Source: Okapia johnstoni
Taxonomy: Eukaryota; Chordata; Mammalia; Artiodactyla; Giraffidae
NCBI GenBank assembly: GCA_024291935.2
Contig: CM044322.1
Coordinates: forward strand, 22,567,405 to 22,631,404
Length of the DNA stretch: 64,000 nt
Direction: 5' to 3'
Numbering within the stretch: the first letter of the stretch is position 1; every line of letters begins with the position of its first letter. A program made the position numbers and the translations under genes. This document shows, piece by piece, positions 1 through 11,929 of this stretch. The notes under the pieces were generated by a model that saw nothing but the letters and a program-made list of their open reading frames with translations, did no database searches and had not been told where the DNA came from.

Positions 1-112
1 TTTGGCTCTGGACCACTGAGCCTTGACCTTGAAAGCACAGGTCAAGTTTGGGGTCTTAGGTCACCTCCAGCAAGCTCACACAAGTTTAGGGTAGGCTCAT
101 GTTATAGTAATA

Positions 113-238
113 GGGAAGGAAATGGCAACCCACTCCAGTATTCTTGTCTGGAGAATCCCATGGACAGAGGAACCTTATGGGCTATGGTCTATGGGGTCAC
201 AAAGAGTCGGACATGACTGAGCAACTAAGCATGCATGC
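113..238 (+). mobile_element. Bov-A SINE fragment (3' part)
   Basis: The block carries the Bov-A signature: ggaaatggcaacccactcc, a cctggagaatcccatgg-like segment, then gtcggacatgactgagc. The tRNA-like 5' half is missing, so this is a 3' fragment. It belongs to the BovB-mobilised ruminant SINEs. I see no clear target-site duplication. Confidence 0.9.
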
Positions 239-2300
239 TTGCGTGTTATTGTAAATATACCTGCTAACTTGTTATAATACCTGGTTTAGGGCATATGGGG
301 AAAATACCCACATTTCATTTCAATTATTATTTTTAGTTAAATCATAAGAATACAAGAACTATGGGACTGAAAACAACCCAACAAGAATACCTACCCCATT
401 CCGTTTAGATGAAAGAATCGAAGGGCCCTAGAAAGATCAGCTGGAAAGGCCCTAGTTCCACTGTTATTTATAATGGGGGCAAAGGAGTCCCTGAGCCAGA
501 GGTGTTCACCCAAGGCACACGAGGATCTAGGTACCAGGTCTTTGCTTCCCATTAGAAGGAAATGAAGGAATCACCCTTCCTTCATGAGATCACACTTTTC
601 ACCCCTTAGACGGAAGAGCTCTCGGTATGATTTAAACATCACACAGGTATGTTTCCACATGGCTGTTGTAGACCCTGGTTGAAGCTGGCTGATGCTTCAA
701 CCATTGTTTCTCCTTGCCGTGCTTTGAGGTGCTTTTTCAGCACATAGGACCCGACAGCTCTGAGGAATGGCAAAATATCCCTTGTAGGTAAACGATAGAG
801 AGAGCTCCTGGGTGAGGTTTACAGCCCTCCGCGACCTCCCCAGAGGCAAGTTCTTGTCTATGGGGGGACCTTGGTTATGCACATCAGCCAGAAGTCCAGT
901 CATCGCTGAATTACTCATATGGTGAATTACCCAAAAGATAATTATCTCATCCTAGGACACCTTTCCCATTCTACAACACACATGTAAGTCTCTTCTTTCC
1001 TCTGAAGGAATTTCAACTTAACATTGTTCTAAACATAATTAAACATCATTACACACATGCACAATTGCTAGGAGATTTGCGGTTTTAAATTTTTCATATT
1101 ATTTGTTGAACAGGAAAAGTAGCAGGATATATGTGGCTATCTTAGAAGATCTTGAAAGATCTTAAAAGAATGCAGCTCTGGCTGAGAGAAACAGGACAGA
1201 AAATAGAAACTTAGGTAATGGTTGTTTGGGAAAGAAAATAAGACCATGGGTGCTGATGGCAGACAAGACGTACCACATTTCAAACAGGGACTGTAGCTGC
1301 AAATATGATTTCACAGTGTGATGCATGATGTCTCCTTTTGTATTTTTATTCTCTAAAGACACTTTGAAAAATGGCCATTTTAGAGACCACAGTTATCAGA
1401 GTTGCTTTCTCCTTGTGGAAAACAAAAATATTTCGATTTATGATATTCAAGCAGGAAAAGGATTATGGAGGAATGGCATAGACAGTAGGTGCAGTGTTGG
1501 TTTGGGGGAATCGGATCATGAGAATGCTCCCTTCAAATGCCTGCATCAGGCTCTTTACGTGGAGACTTGATGTCATTCAGAGACCCCAAAGGGACAGGAG
1601 GAGTCCTGTCCCTGGAGAGAAGTACGGAGTAGGGGGGCCAAAGAGCATGAACCTCTTCTGGCTGAACTGTCTTTCTTATTGGAAATCCCAGATAATTGGC
1701 AGAGTAGAGCATGTGGTTTGAGGGCCTATGGATCCAAGGTCTAAGAGCAGATTCCCTCATTCAGAATCCATGGGATGCCCATCACAGAGGCCCTACTGTG
1801 TGCCAGACACTGTTTATCTTTTCAGCACCACACAGACATGATGGTTTGAGTGCTGTCTGCCTTCACCACCCACCTGAGTCTCTGGTTAATAAGCAACAAA
1901 ATGGATTTATTGGGATATTATCTCCTTTTTATTTCCCCTGTCACCCCCATGTTGGGGTTGTTAATAAACTACATCATAGGGTAAAAGGCTGGCGGCCGAG
2001 GGCGGAAAGAAGGAAAATGCAAGTGCTGAGCTAATGAATTAATTGGATTTTGATGTACTCAGAGTCCATAATGAACTCTTGATTATTCAGGGAGATGCTC
2101 CCGACCTAATATAGTCTTTATTTTCCTCTTGCTCTGCTTGAGGCTGAGTAATTTGGAACTTCTATAAAACAACACGGATTCTTGGAGGATAAAAAACAAA
2201 ACAACCAACTATGGTCTAATTTTATTTTATTTTCAAAGCCTATTCAAGATTCTCCTTGTCATCCATCTGTGATTAAAATGCACCCTTTTTGAGGACCAGG
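239..2300. other. no gene recognised
   Basis: No recognisable gene. Short open frames here overlap each other on opposite strands and resemble nothing I know. A few bases near 1790-1850 resemble the end of a MIR. Around 1990-2065 a CpG-bearing stretch (ggcggccgagggcgg) is followed by an AT-rich homeodomain-like stretch (ctaatgaattaattgg). Confidence 0.5.
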
Positions 2301-2416
2301 GTTGAGTTTATAGTCATATCCTTCCTGTCTTCTGACCCTGCTCAACAATTTCTTATGCATATTTTGCATGTCAACATACACAATTCTTTCTAATGGTTTC
2401 ACAGTATTCCATTGTA

Positions 2417-2769
2417 ACTATTACTCAGCCACTAAAAAGAATGAAATAATGCCATTTGCAGCAACATGGATGGACCTAGAGATTGTCATACGGAGTGAGG
2501 TAAGTTAGACAGCGGAGAAATACCTATGGTATTCCTTATGTGCAAAATCTAAAAAGAAACAGTACCAGTGAACCTGTTTACAAAACAGAAACAGACTCAC
2601 AGACTTAGAGAATGAACTTACGGTTGCTGAGGGGAAGGATGGGGAAATCGACAGGTACACACTGCGATATTTTAAATGGATAACCATTTAAAAGAGGAAG
2701 AAGGGAAGGGCTGGGTGCCCTCACAAAGCCATCTGGATTTGCAGGTGTGATACAGAGCAGCAAGTACTG
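2417..2769 (+). mobile_element. 5'-truncated ruminant L1 fragment with non-L1 3' part
   Basis: The first part (about 2417-2680) is sense L1 sequence, with ttactcagcc, aatgccatttgcagcaacat and caaaacagaaacagactcac. It switches near 2690 to a non-L1 segment. The whole block is bracketed by the perfect 15-bp direct repeat CAGTATTCCATTGTA at 2402-2416 and 2770-2784, the hallmark of one target-primed insertion. There is no poly(A) tail. Confidence 0.75.
2698..2762 (+). repeat. 65-bp local duplicate, copy A
   Basis: This is the non-L1 part of the insertion just described. It aligns without gaps to 3701-3765, differing at about 8 of 65 positions; the shared core is caaagccatctgga. Confidence 0.75.
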
Positions 2770-3105
2770 CAGTATTCCATTGTATGTGGCACCATCATCT
2801 ACTTAATTGGACTCTAAATACTTGGATTGTTTTTATTTTTCAATATCTCTACCAAAGCTTTATAAATAAACCTTGTGCATTTTCTTAATTGCTTCACAAA
2901 GGTAAAGTCTTGGAAGAAAAGGCTGGATCAAAGGGATGTGTGCTTTGACACATGATACCAAATTACACTCCAGAAACATTGTGCAAACAGCGTATGAGAG
3001 TTTTTATTCCCTTGCACTCTCACTCAGTGGTTCCTGGGAGAAAATTTTCCAGTGTCAGATAACAGGGAAAATTAACTTCCATGGAGTTGCATTACCATTC
3101 AATGC

Positions 3106-3839
3106 CTTTACCCTTTGTGACTGCTGTCCATGTTCGAGCCCTTTCAAATCCAATACTGTGTATTTATAAAGGTCAGTCTACTGTTTTCATCCTCCACTGG
3201 TTTGTCTGACCTTGGTTGCAGACTCACCATTTCCACCTTCACTGGGAAGGGGAACACTAACAAGTCAAGAGAGCTCCAGAAAAATGTAATAGGTCCCAGC
3301 TCCTTCTTAGAAAGGCAGGGACCTCAGAAACACAATGTCTGGTTCCACAGCATCACCCTGTTTCTTCCTGCTTATGAAAAGGAAAAGAAAAGAAAACTTT
3401 TGTGATTCCTTTTAGATCCAGAATTCTTTATGAGCTGAACCACCTAAAACAAAGGCTCTCAAAATAGAAAAGTGATCTCAGCTTTTAGCCTAGGCTTTTA
3501 CATCATAATTCTGGTTTTATAGCAGTCCCCTGGGCATTTCTGCCTTCTGGCTGGTCATTACTAGATTGAGATCAAGAGAAGATAGATTTTGAAATGAAGT
3601 TAGTGATGAGGGAAAGGGCAAAGGTGCAGGTATAGAGCTGAAGAAGCAAAGCCACACAGGGAATCAAGAGAGGAAGAGGAGGAAGATGGGGGCAGTGGGG
3701 AAGAAAGGAAGAGCTGGGTGCTCTGGCAAAGCCATCTGGACTTGCTGGTGTGATGCAGAGCAGCACGGATGCAGGAGGGCTCAGAGCACAGGGAGGTTTA
3801 GGAGTGACCTCAATCTCATCCTATCTCCCATCTCAAAGT
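3106..3839. other. no gene recognised
   Basis: Mostly unassigned sequence. It includes a purine-rich stretch at 3655-3710 and the second copy of the 65-bp duplicate at 3701-3765. The open frames are short and unsupported. Confidence 0.5.
3701..3765 (+). repeat. 65-bp local duplicate, copy B
   Basis: Gapless counterpart of 2698-2762 at about 88 percent identity by eye. It is not flanked by L1 sequence, so it may be the donor locus or another copy of an unnamed dispersed repeat. Confidence 0.7.
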
Positions 3840-4036
3840 GTTAGTTGCTCAGTCGTGTCCAACTCTTTGTGACCCCATGGACTGTAGCCCATAAGGCTCC
3901 TCTGTCCATAGGATTCTCCAGGTAATAATCCTGGAGTGGGTTGCCATTCCCTTCTCCAGAGGATCTTCCCGATCCAGGGATCGAACCTGCGTCTCCCTTA
4001 CTGCAGGTGGATTCTTTACTGTCTGAGCTGCAAACC
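3840..4036 (-). mobile_element. Bov-tA SINE, near full length
   Basis: The plus strand reads the complement of the SINE: ttgctcagtcgtgtccaact, then gggatcgaacctgcgtctcc (the antisense tRNA-like B-box region), ending at ctgagctgcaaacc. Both the tRNA-like and Bov-A halves are present. Confidence 0.93.
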
Positions 4037-4567
4037 ACCCCAAATAAACATTCAATCTCAGCTTTGTTCCCTAAACCTCTCCTTCAAGCCCAACTGCACT
4101 ATTAAGCACCCCCTACACAGAAATTCTGGAGCTGTCACTGATGGTATCTAAAATTACCAGTAAAATATGCAACCAACAAAAAATTCCATTTAAATATTCT
4201 GGGCCTCTAGGTACCATTTAATATATTAATTATGCAATTTACTGATTAAGTGAATTAATAAAGAACCACTACTCTCGAGATTTTTGAGATTTTCTAAAGC
4301 TCTTGAAAATGACGTTGCTCTTTACTCCTGTCAAGCACAGAACGGCTCAAGAAAGTCTAACAGCTGAGTGCTGATGGGAAAGCCCCTGGTCTCCTGGCTT
4401 TGAATCCAGGGATGCACTTCTCAGCCACCTACCCCCTCCTGCAGTGGGAAGATGAGCCATGAGCCGGGAGGCAGGGCAGGAGGGAGACAATGTGTCTCTG
4501 ATGGGGAAGCCATAGGTAACTTTCTGAGGTTCCTTTAATGATAATAACTGTACTTTTGCTACATGTG

Positions 4568-4782
4568 TGCTCAGTTACTTTAGTTGTGTCTGACTGTTTG
4601 TGACCCTATGGATCATAGCCTGCCAGGCTACTCTGTCCATGGGATTTTCCTGGCAAGAATACTGGAGTGGGTTGCTGTGCCCTCCTCCAGTGGTTCTTCC
4701 AGACCTAGAGATCCAACCCATCTCTCCTGTGTCTCCTCCACTGGCAGGCAGTTTCTTTACCAGCTGAGCCACTGGGGAAGCT
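4568..4782 (-). mobile_element. Bov-tA SINE with target-site duplication
   Basis: Full antisense copy from gtgctcagttactttagttg to gagccactggggaagct. It is flanked by a near-perfect 12-bp direct repeat, gtacttttgcta at 4550-4561 and gtgcttttgcta at 4783-4794, which fixes its borders. Confidence 0.95.
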
Positions 4783-4794
4783 GTGCTTTTGCTA

Positions 4795-7400
4795 ATCTTT
4801 GTCTAAATCAACAACTGGTTCTTTAGTTAGAAAGGCTTATGTGATTCTGGTCTGAAGAATGAGTATTTGGTGCACACCTGCCTCTAAAGTGACAGAGAAA
4901 AACAGACGAGCCCAGTTCTTTCAGAAGTTTTTGCAGAACTTGGATGACATGAGCCTTAAAGAAAACCCTTTGCTGCAATACACGGATGTAAGAGAAAACA
5001 CTCTACAGCCTGGTCACCACGTCAGAAAGGGTCCCCTTGCTCTTGATTATTAGAAAACAAGAGATCCTTTCTTGTGAGTAGGCAGGGCAGAGCTCTTGTG
5101 GACAATGCCGGAGTCTTGGCTCCTCTTTCTCGTGCATTCAGGCAGCAAAGCATCCTCCTAGCAGAAGCCTTCATATTGTTTCCTGCCAAAAACAAGCAAT
5201 GAATCTGGAAATTGGGCCAAAAGGACTTAGTATATATGTCAACACTGTACAGAGCTTTGTAAAGCTGCCCTCGTTTCACTGATGGATTCTCTCTTCATTG
5301 GGGACTGGGAGCTCTCAAAATGGGGTCGGAGGAGGCTGACAAAGGGAGAAATTGACATGTATCCCCTTTTATCATCAAGCTTAGTAACTGATATGTCTAC
5401 AATACCCTTTGGTGGGCTACTTGAGGAGCCTTAAATAGATATTAGGTAAGGCCTGAAGTACTTACCCAAGGGTCCGCTTATATGTTAAGAGTTGGGGGAC
5501 CTTGGTCAGAAAGTAGTGCAAATGATTTTTGGGTCCCAAGAAATTTGGGGCCTAACTTGAAAATTTTTTAATCCCAGCTGATGTTTATCCATGCCTTTTA
5601 ACTGGTTTCCCCCATTCCATCATTCTTTTCCTGGTGTGGCCAGTCCAAAAAGAGCAAGTCCCTGTCCTTCTGTAAATTCTATGAAAACATACTTTAAAGG
5701 AAGGGAAAGGGGAAGCTATGTTGGATGTATATGAGGCTCATGGCCAATGTCATGGGCTCATGGAAAATTCAGATACCCAGGACAGCCCTTGGTGCTCTAA
5801 TACAGTGCCTCATTGGGCTGATGCTCTGTGGGACAATGGGATCGATCATGCTCCCTGATTTTGCCTGTCCATTTGGTCAAACAACAAATTCTATAGATCT
5901 CTTCATGGAACTTGGCCAGACATTTGATTGAATTAACCAACCTGAGTGGCTGTTTTTTTAGTAGACACAACCAACGCCTCAGGCTATCATTAGACATTTT
6001 ACTTCTGGTGTTTAGGGCCTGGCAGAGAAAAAGCAATATTGACTCTTCACAATAACAACTAAAAACTGGAAGAGTCACCTCACCAGCCAAATTTGTCCAG
6101 CCCCCAACAGCCAGTGTGCACCAAGAGGGATACTCCCCAGCCGCAGCACCCACTGAGTCCAGGAGGCTCTCCTTTGGCTGTATTATTCTGCAGCATTTTA
6201 TCTCTACTTCTCTGCAGGATCCACCAGGGACTTGTATTTCTGCAAGAATCCTTGGGTGTGTTGTGTGTTCTCTTCTGCTTAGTCATTCAGCCATAACCTT
6301 TCCATTTAGCATGCTGCCCTGCTGATGGTTCAACTCCCTAGTTCAATATTTTACATTTATCTCTATTGAATTCCAGTTGCCTTCTGTTACAAGAGGCACT
6401 TAAATTATCTGAGCCTCATTCCACAAGCTCAAGCTCCAAGTCCAGGACAAATCTGTTTAGCATTTAGGGTTCACTGGCTGTGTGAGGGGCCTGGGCATAT
6501 AAATGTGTCTGAATGGGGCATGTTTTAATGATGGTGAAGGCGGTCATCTTGGGTGGGAGCCGGGGAGCCACTGAATTTATAAAATCTCCATCAGGCTCCC
6601 TCAGTACTAAGGGGAAATGGACTAGAGATATTATTTAGAGAAATAAAAATAACAATATAGCCTTTGAGTAAAAGAACAGCTAGCAAATTGCAAGCACCTA
6701 CTGGATATGAGCACTGTTATACACATACAAAATATAATGCCGCCTTTTCTTTATCCAACAGATTTACACTGTACTATGTCATTAGCTCTCTTGTTGCCCT
6801 CCCACTGTTGACGGCAGGAAGTCATAAGATTTTTCTCATATTTCAGGGTTTGAAGAGAGGTTCAGGAGAGCAAAAGAACTCCTAGTATGCTGGGCGCAGC
6901 ATGCAACTCAGCTGGTCTAGTCTCATTTTCTTGCCAGTGGATCACTCGCACAATGGATCACAGTCATTGAAACACAGAAAAAACAGACACTTAGGATGAG
7001 GGTCTCCAGAGTGAGGTTACTCTAAATTTTGCCACTCTACATACCAAGCCATCATAAAAACATCTCAGGTTTAACATGGGAGGAAATGAAAAACAGACAG
7101 TTTCAACCAGCTCCCCTCTATCCCCCATACCCCAACACATACACATTTTGGAATTCAGCTTTTGTCATCTCTCTAAGGTCTGAATGCAGCAGTTTGATGG
7201 CTTCTATGGTTCCCCCCTCTGGGATCCAGTGAGTATCTTTAGTCCCATAAAACCCTGCAAATCATAGGACTGAAACGCTGAAGAAAGCTGGAAAGTCCTT
7301 TGCATCTGTGAGTTCAGTCTCCTTCTGTTCTCTGACATATCCTGCCTCCCCAAGATGAAGGGAATAGAAGAGAAGCAGCAGAAACCAACCATAGGAAGTG
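4795..7400. other. no gene recognised
   Basis: No recognisable gene or named repeat in 2.6 kb. Open frames reach at most 118 codons (minus strand, about 5797-6153), without a family resemblance or flanking splice signals I trust. Base composition is ordinary. It may be intronic or intergenic. Confidence 0.45.
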
Positions 7401-7659
7401 GAGCTGGCATGGAAGGAGATTTTTGCTAAGGTGATGATTTCACTGCTTTCTGCTCGTCTGTGGATCTCATTCTTCCTCTCGGGAAGTGGACAAGCAATAG
7501 CATTGCTTCTGAGGAAAGCAGAGGAAAATGAAGTGGTACACTGAAGTAGCAGTGAGGCTGCCCAGAAAGCTCTTCGATTAACTCATTTATTGAAAGATTA
7601 TATATAAAAGATGAAAGGAGAAAAACAAGCCAAGGACAAATACAGAAGAGTATCACAAA

Positions 7660-9060
7660 CCTGTAGGAACAGTGCCAGGAAGACTAAAGCTCAGAATGAG
7701 CAGAGGCTTCAGAAACATGCCAGAGACAACACAAAAGCTTTTAGTAGCTATGCTCAGAATTAAAAAGACAGGCTCACTGCTTGAGGAGCTTTGTGCAAGG
7801 TTAAAGACCAGAAGAGAAAGGAGAACCACTGAAGTATTTTGTTTCTTTACCAAAAAGACAAGATCTTTCAGCAGAAGAGAATAGAATCAATATTGTTGAA
7901 ATGATCTCGAGACTCACACTGAACAAACAAAAAGTAAGCAGTCACTCGGAGGCTTTAAAAGTTTCCAAACCTGACATACTTCACACCGGGATTTTGAAGA
8001 AGCTTTTAGAAATGCTCATAAAAGCTACAATTTAAAAATGATTGAGGGGAGAAACCAGAAAATTAGAGATGAGAAAAATCTAGATTTTCATAGAAGAAAG
8101 TGGGTTTCAGGTTGTACAGGCTGGTGAATTTGATACTGGTCACCATAGAAATCCTAAGATCGTTTGCTATTCAAATCTTCCATGAGGTCTCAGAAGGGAG
8201 GTAGAAATTACTGGAAGCTAGCATGGGTTCACTGAGAACAAAGCATATTAAGTAGAGCCCTGTTTCCAGATGGTGGTTGTTGTTTAATTGCGAAGTCGTA
8301 TCTGACTCTTTTGTGACCCCATGGACTATAGCCCACCAGGCTCCTCTGTCCATGGGATTTTCCTGGCAAGAATACTGGAGTGGGTTGCCATTTCCTTCTT
8401 AAATTTCCAAATGGTAAGGTAACGTAAGTCAGCTCAATACTGTAGATAGAGCAAGGTCCTAGACAACGTTTGCCTTGATATTCTTGTGTGTTGAATAGGA
8501 AATTGAGGACTGCATAATATTTTTAGCAAGTATCCTGGTGAGTTGGCCAACCATACCTAGGATTGGATTACATTAACATTGTGAAAACATCTTGTAGTAT
8601 GTTGAAGGTTTTCATCTTTGGCTCTATTGTCTCTGTTTTAAGTCTCTTATGTTTATATTTATTGTCTCTTGTCTATTTTATCAAGACTTAGATAAAGATG
8701 CAGAAAGCTTGTTTATCAAATTTATGGATGAAATAACAGAACCAGGACTCAAACTATCTCTATACAGTCTAGCAGGAATGGCTAAAACTAACAAGGAGAA
8801 ATTCAGTAAAGATTGAATTAAAATCCTGTAATTAGACTTAAAATAAACATGCGCTGTGCAGTTACAAACTGGGGATATTTGATTTCAAAGTAATTCTCAT
8901 AGAAAAAATACTTAGGGATTACTGTCTAACTACAAAATATCAATAGCAAGTTACAGTATATAAAGCTTCTAAAACATTTCCTGCAATCTCAGATGCCTGG
9001 TAAAGGTATACTGTCCAAGATGAAGAGAAGTGTCCTGAAGAAGCGTTCCTAACAAACCAG
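7660..9060 (+). mobile_element. decayed CR1/L3-like LINE, reverse-transcriptase region
   Basis: Three frames interrupted by stops and indels still show reverse-transcriptase landmarks in the right order. These are KPDILHTGILKKL at about 7967-8005 (RT entry motif), RLVNLILVT at 8118-8144, a DxSK-LD-V-DILV remnant at 8445-8488 (the DLSKAFDTVCHDILV motif), and FMDE at 8721-8732 where the catalytic FADD should be. The pattern fits the ancient mammalian CR1/L3 group. It is heavily mutated and certainly inactive. A Bov SINE was inserted later at 8271-8399. The 5' border is uncertain. Confidence 0.6.
8271..8399 (-). mobile_element. Bov-A SINE fragment inside the CR1/L3-like LINE
   Basis: Antisense 3' half only: gaccccatggactatagccc through aatactggagtgggttgcc. 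The tRNA-like half is absent. The surrounding LINE sequence resumes directly on the far side. Confidence 0.9.
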
Positions 9061-9129
9061 AGCATCTCCAGGAAGGGCACATACAATGGTGAGGCATCTC
9101 AAAACTTTATTATGAGAGTCACTTGGTGA

Positions 9130-9540
9130 TAGCTGGTGGAACTAAAGATATTCCTAGATATACCTAGAAATGTTCTTGCATCTATACACAAAAAGGCATA
9201 TTATGAGAACTTTCCTAGCAGAATTGATCATGATGGCTAAGAACAGAAATAACCTAACTGTCTATCAACAAGAGAATGGCTAAAGAAAATATGATGCACT
9301 CATAAATCTCACGAACATAATCAGAATGGGAAAAGAAAGTTAAACAAGAATGCCTATAGAATGAGAGTATTTATTTACATTTTGAAATGTGCAAAACAGT
9401 GCTGTTTATTGTTCAGTGATACAGACATATGAAATAAAACAATAAAGAAATACACGGCAGTGAGGACTACAAAATCCAGAATAGTGCTTACTTCTCAGTG
9501 AAAAGGGAGGGCAAGGAGGTAGTAGAAAAACAAGAGCCTT
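9130..9540 (+). mobile_element. old L1 3' ORF2 region, sense
   Basis: Diverged version of the L1 ORF2 end: an agaacagaaataacc-like segment, then tctatcaacaagagaatggc, aaatctcacgaacataatc and a late agaatagtgcttac segment, in the expected order. Many substitutions place it among ancient L1M subfamilies. Confidence 0.55.
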
Positions 9541-9671
9541 ACTTCCATTCATAATATTTTATTTTTAAACTGGATATTGGTTATAAGGCTCTACATTAAC
9601 TCTTTTAAGAATTTTTTTTGATGTGGAATATTTTTAAAGTCTTTCCTGAATTTGTTACAGTATTGTTTTTA

Positions 9672-9806
9672 TTTAGAGTTTTTTGGGTTTTTTGGCCATG
9701 AGACATATGAGATCTTAGCTCCCCAACCAAGGATCAAACCTGTACCCCCTGCATTGGAAGGCACCCAGTGCAACCTGGACAACCCACTGGACTGCCAGGA
9801 AAGTCC
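9672..9806 (-). mobile_element. CHR-type tRNA-derived SINE, diverged
   Basis: Antisense copy starting in a T-rich tail (ttttttgggttttttggcc) and ending at ctgccaggaaagtcc. The antisense B-box appears as ggatcaaacctgtacc. It is short and old compared with the other CHR copies here. Confidence 0.8.
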
Positions 9807-9839
9807 TGGATCTGTGATATTTTAATTTTTATCCCATTT

Positions 9840-10660
9840 CTATCATTGAAACATTCAAAATGTATTTTATTTATTTTTAAAAATTTATTTCGGTGAAATT
9901 CACATAACATGAAATTAACCATTTTAAAGTCAACAAGTCAGGGGAATTTAGAACATTTACAATGTCATGCTATTGACACACCTGCATGCTAAGTCACTTC
10001 AGTCGTGAATGACTCTTTGCTACCCTATGGACTGTAGCCCACCAGGCTTTTCTGTCCATGGAATACTCCAGGCGAGAATACTGGAGCAGGCTGCCATGCC
10101 CTCCTCCATCTTTCCAACCCAGGGATTGAACCTGTGTGTCCTCATTGGCAGGAAGATTCTTCTCCACTGAGCCACTGGGGAAGAGCCACTGTTGCCTTTA
10201 TGTATTTCCAAAATATTTCCATCCCTCCAAATAAAACTCCATATCCGTTAAACAATGTCTGCCCATTTCCCACTGAAGGTTTTTTTCTGTCTTTTTGGAC
10301 AGGAAGAACTTTAAAAAAAAAAATAGGCTCTGTTTTTCAGAGACATTTTAGGTTCACAACAAAATTAAAAGGAAGGAACAGAAATTTCCCATATACCCTT
10401 GTCCTCATGTATGCATTGTCTCTCTTATCATTATCCCTCATCAGAGTAGTGGATTTGTTACAATGATGAAAAAACATTGAAAAATCATTATCACCATAGT
10501 TGACAGGAGGGTTCATTCATGGTTTTGTACATTCTAGGGGCTCAGACAGATGTATAATGACTTGTGTCCACCATGATAGTATCATATAGAGTAGTTTCAC
10601 TGCCCTAAAATTTCTCTGTGCTCCACGTATTCATCTCTATTCATAATACATTTTAAAGAG
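9840..10660 (-). mobile_element. old L1 3' end, antisense, split by a SINE
   Basis: Plus-strand landmarks are gtgaaattcacataacat near 9894, aaataaaactccatatccg after the SINE, and cagagtagtttcactgccc near 10590. All belong to the antisense 3' region of old L1 elements. The sequence continues across the Bov-tA at 9983-10182. Confidence 0.6.
9983..10182 (-). mobile_element. Bov-tA SINE inside an old L1
   Basis: Antisense copy from atgctaagtcacttcagtcg to ctgagccactggggaag, with an antisense B-box agggattgaacctgtg. It is near full length. Confidence 0.93.
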
Positions 10661-10861
10661 TGTGCTTAAAAAAAAAAAAAAAAAACTCCTAAGAAAGAAA
10701 AGGGATACATGATGACTATCTTTAACTATCTTAAATTTTTTCCTGGAGAAGAGAAATTCAATTTCTATCTTGTAAAGCTCCCAAGAGATCAATGAAGTGG
10801 CTATCAGAAAAAGGAAGTGTTTGGTTTAGCATAAGTAAGAGATTTCTTAGAAGATTGGAGT

Positions 10862-11095
10862 AGTACACCACAGTGGCTCAGAATATGGACTTTGAGTTAG
10901 ATAGACTTGGGTTAAAGTCTGTTTGATGCTTGTGAGTCCTGAGAAAACTGCTTGATTTCTCTGGGCTTTCATGTCCTGATATTTATAAAGTAGATAATAG
11001 TATGGACAATAGAATCATTATAAGGAATAATTTAAGTAGCGTATATAGATGAAGGCATAGTAAAAAGCACAAAATTAGTGCTGCATAAATAAAAA
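10862..11095 (+). mobile_element. MIR SINE
   Basis: Sense MIR: a cagtggctcagaatatgg head, a core with gagaaaactgcttgatttctc, and a tail with ataatagtatggac and ttagtgctgcataaat. MIR is a tRNA-derived element that spread before the placental radiation. Confidence 0.75.
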
Positions 11096-11342
11096 ATAAT
11101 TACGAAAAATAAGGAACTGTCCATAGATAGAATGATTATCTTGTAAGACACTGAGCTTCCCTGGTGTATCAGAGTTCAGGTTAGGGGGCTGGATGATGAA
11201 CTGTTCAAGGCGCTGGAGAGGGGGACTTCCTTATCCAGGGAGGCTACAGGAAATGTTCCCTATGGTCCTTGTCACACACTGTTGCGTCTTTGTTTCAAAG
11301 GGGAGTCATATTAGTAGGTGCTTCTAAGAGAAAACTGTCTTA
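11096..11342. other. no gene recognised
   Basis: Unassigned sequence between a MIR and an LTR-like block. I see nothing specific. Confidence 0.4.
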
Positions 11343-11880
11343 TTTTTTTTTTATTCCTGTGAGTAGTATTCTAGCTTAGAATAACTCATTTAACATCTAA
11401 TAGTTTCTGTGGTTAATGATTAGCTGGGTCCCATACCAAGGGTCTGATCTGAGAGGTGCAATCAAGATGCTGACCAAGGCTGTGGTCTCTTCTCAAGGCT
11501 TGATCTGTTCCCAATCTCACATACTTATTAGCAGAATTCAGTCCCTTCTGGACTTTGGATAGGGGGCCTCAGTTTCTCTACGGCATCTTGCTGAAAGCCA
11601 TCCTCAGTTCCTGGTGATTGTTGGGAGCTCCTGGGATTGTTGGGGACCCGTCCTCAACTCCTTGTCACACAAGTCTGCCCAACACAGCAGCTTGCTCCAA
11701 ACAAAACTAGTAAGGGAAGGAGTCTGCCAACAAGGAGATTTTACAGTCTCAAGTAACATCCTCATGGAAGTGACAGCCCATCATTTCTGCCATGTTCTGT
11801 TAGTTAGAAATGCATCACATATCCTGCCTATGCTCAAGGTGAGGGGATTACACAAGGGTGTGGCTTTGTGAGACAAGGGT
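11343..11880 (-). mobile_element. MaLR/MLT1-like LTR, antisense
   Basis: The order of tagtttctgtgg, an agctgggtccc-like segment, then ggaagtgacagcccatcatt and ggggattacacaagggtgtg matches a widespread old mammalian LTR-type repeat in antisense orientation. It shares its layout with 21362-21985 and 27500-28072. The family name is from memory; the match to a dispersed repeat is firmer than the name. Confidence 0.5.
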
Positions 11881-11929
11881 AACTGAGGACCATTTTGGAG
11901 TCTTTCTGCCACAGGCAGGGAACTAAGTG

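Larger units (their letters stand above)
2310..3105 (-). mobile_element. ancient L1 (L1M-type) 3' region, antisense, split
   Basis: Read on the minus strand this is an old L1 ORF2 end. The plus strand shows the familiar antisense landmarks: cagtattccattgta, a ggctggatcaaaggg segment near 2920, and ccaaattacactccagaaa near 2958. The element is interrupted at 2417-2769 by a younger L1-derived insertion, and its sequence joins seamlessly across the gap once the duplicated 15 bp is removed. Confidence 0.6.

Noticed and set aside
3840..4036. Internal Pol III boxes as an active tRNA gene
   Set aside because: The tRNA-like parts of Bov-tA and CHR SINEs cannot fold into a full cloverleaf and sit inside SINE bodies.
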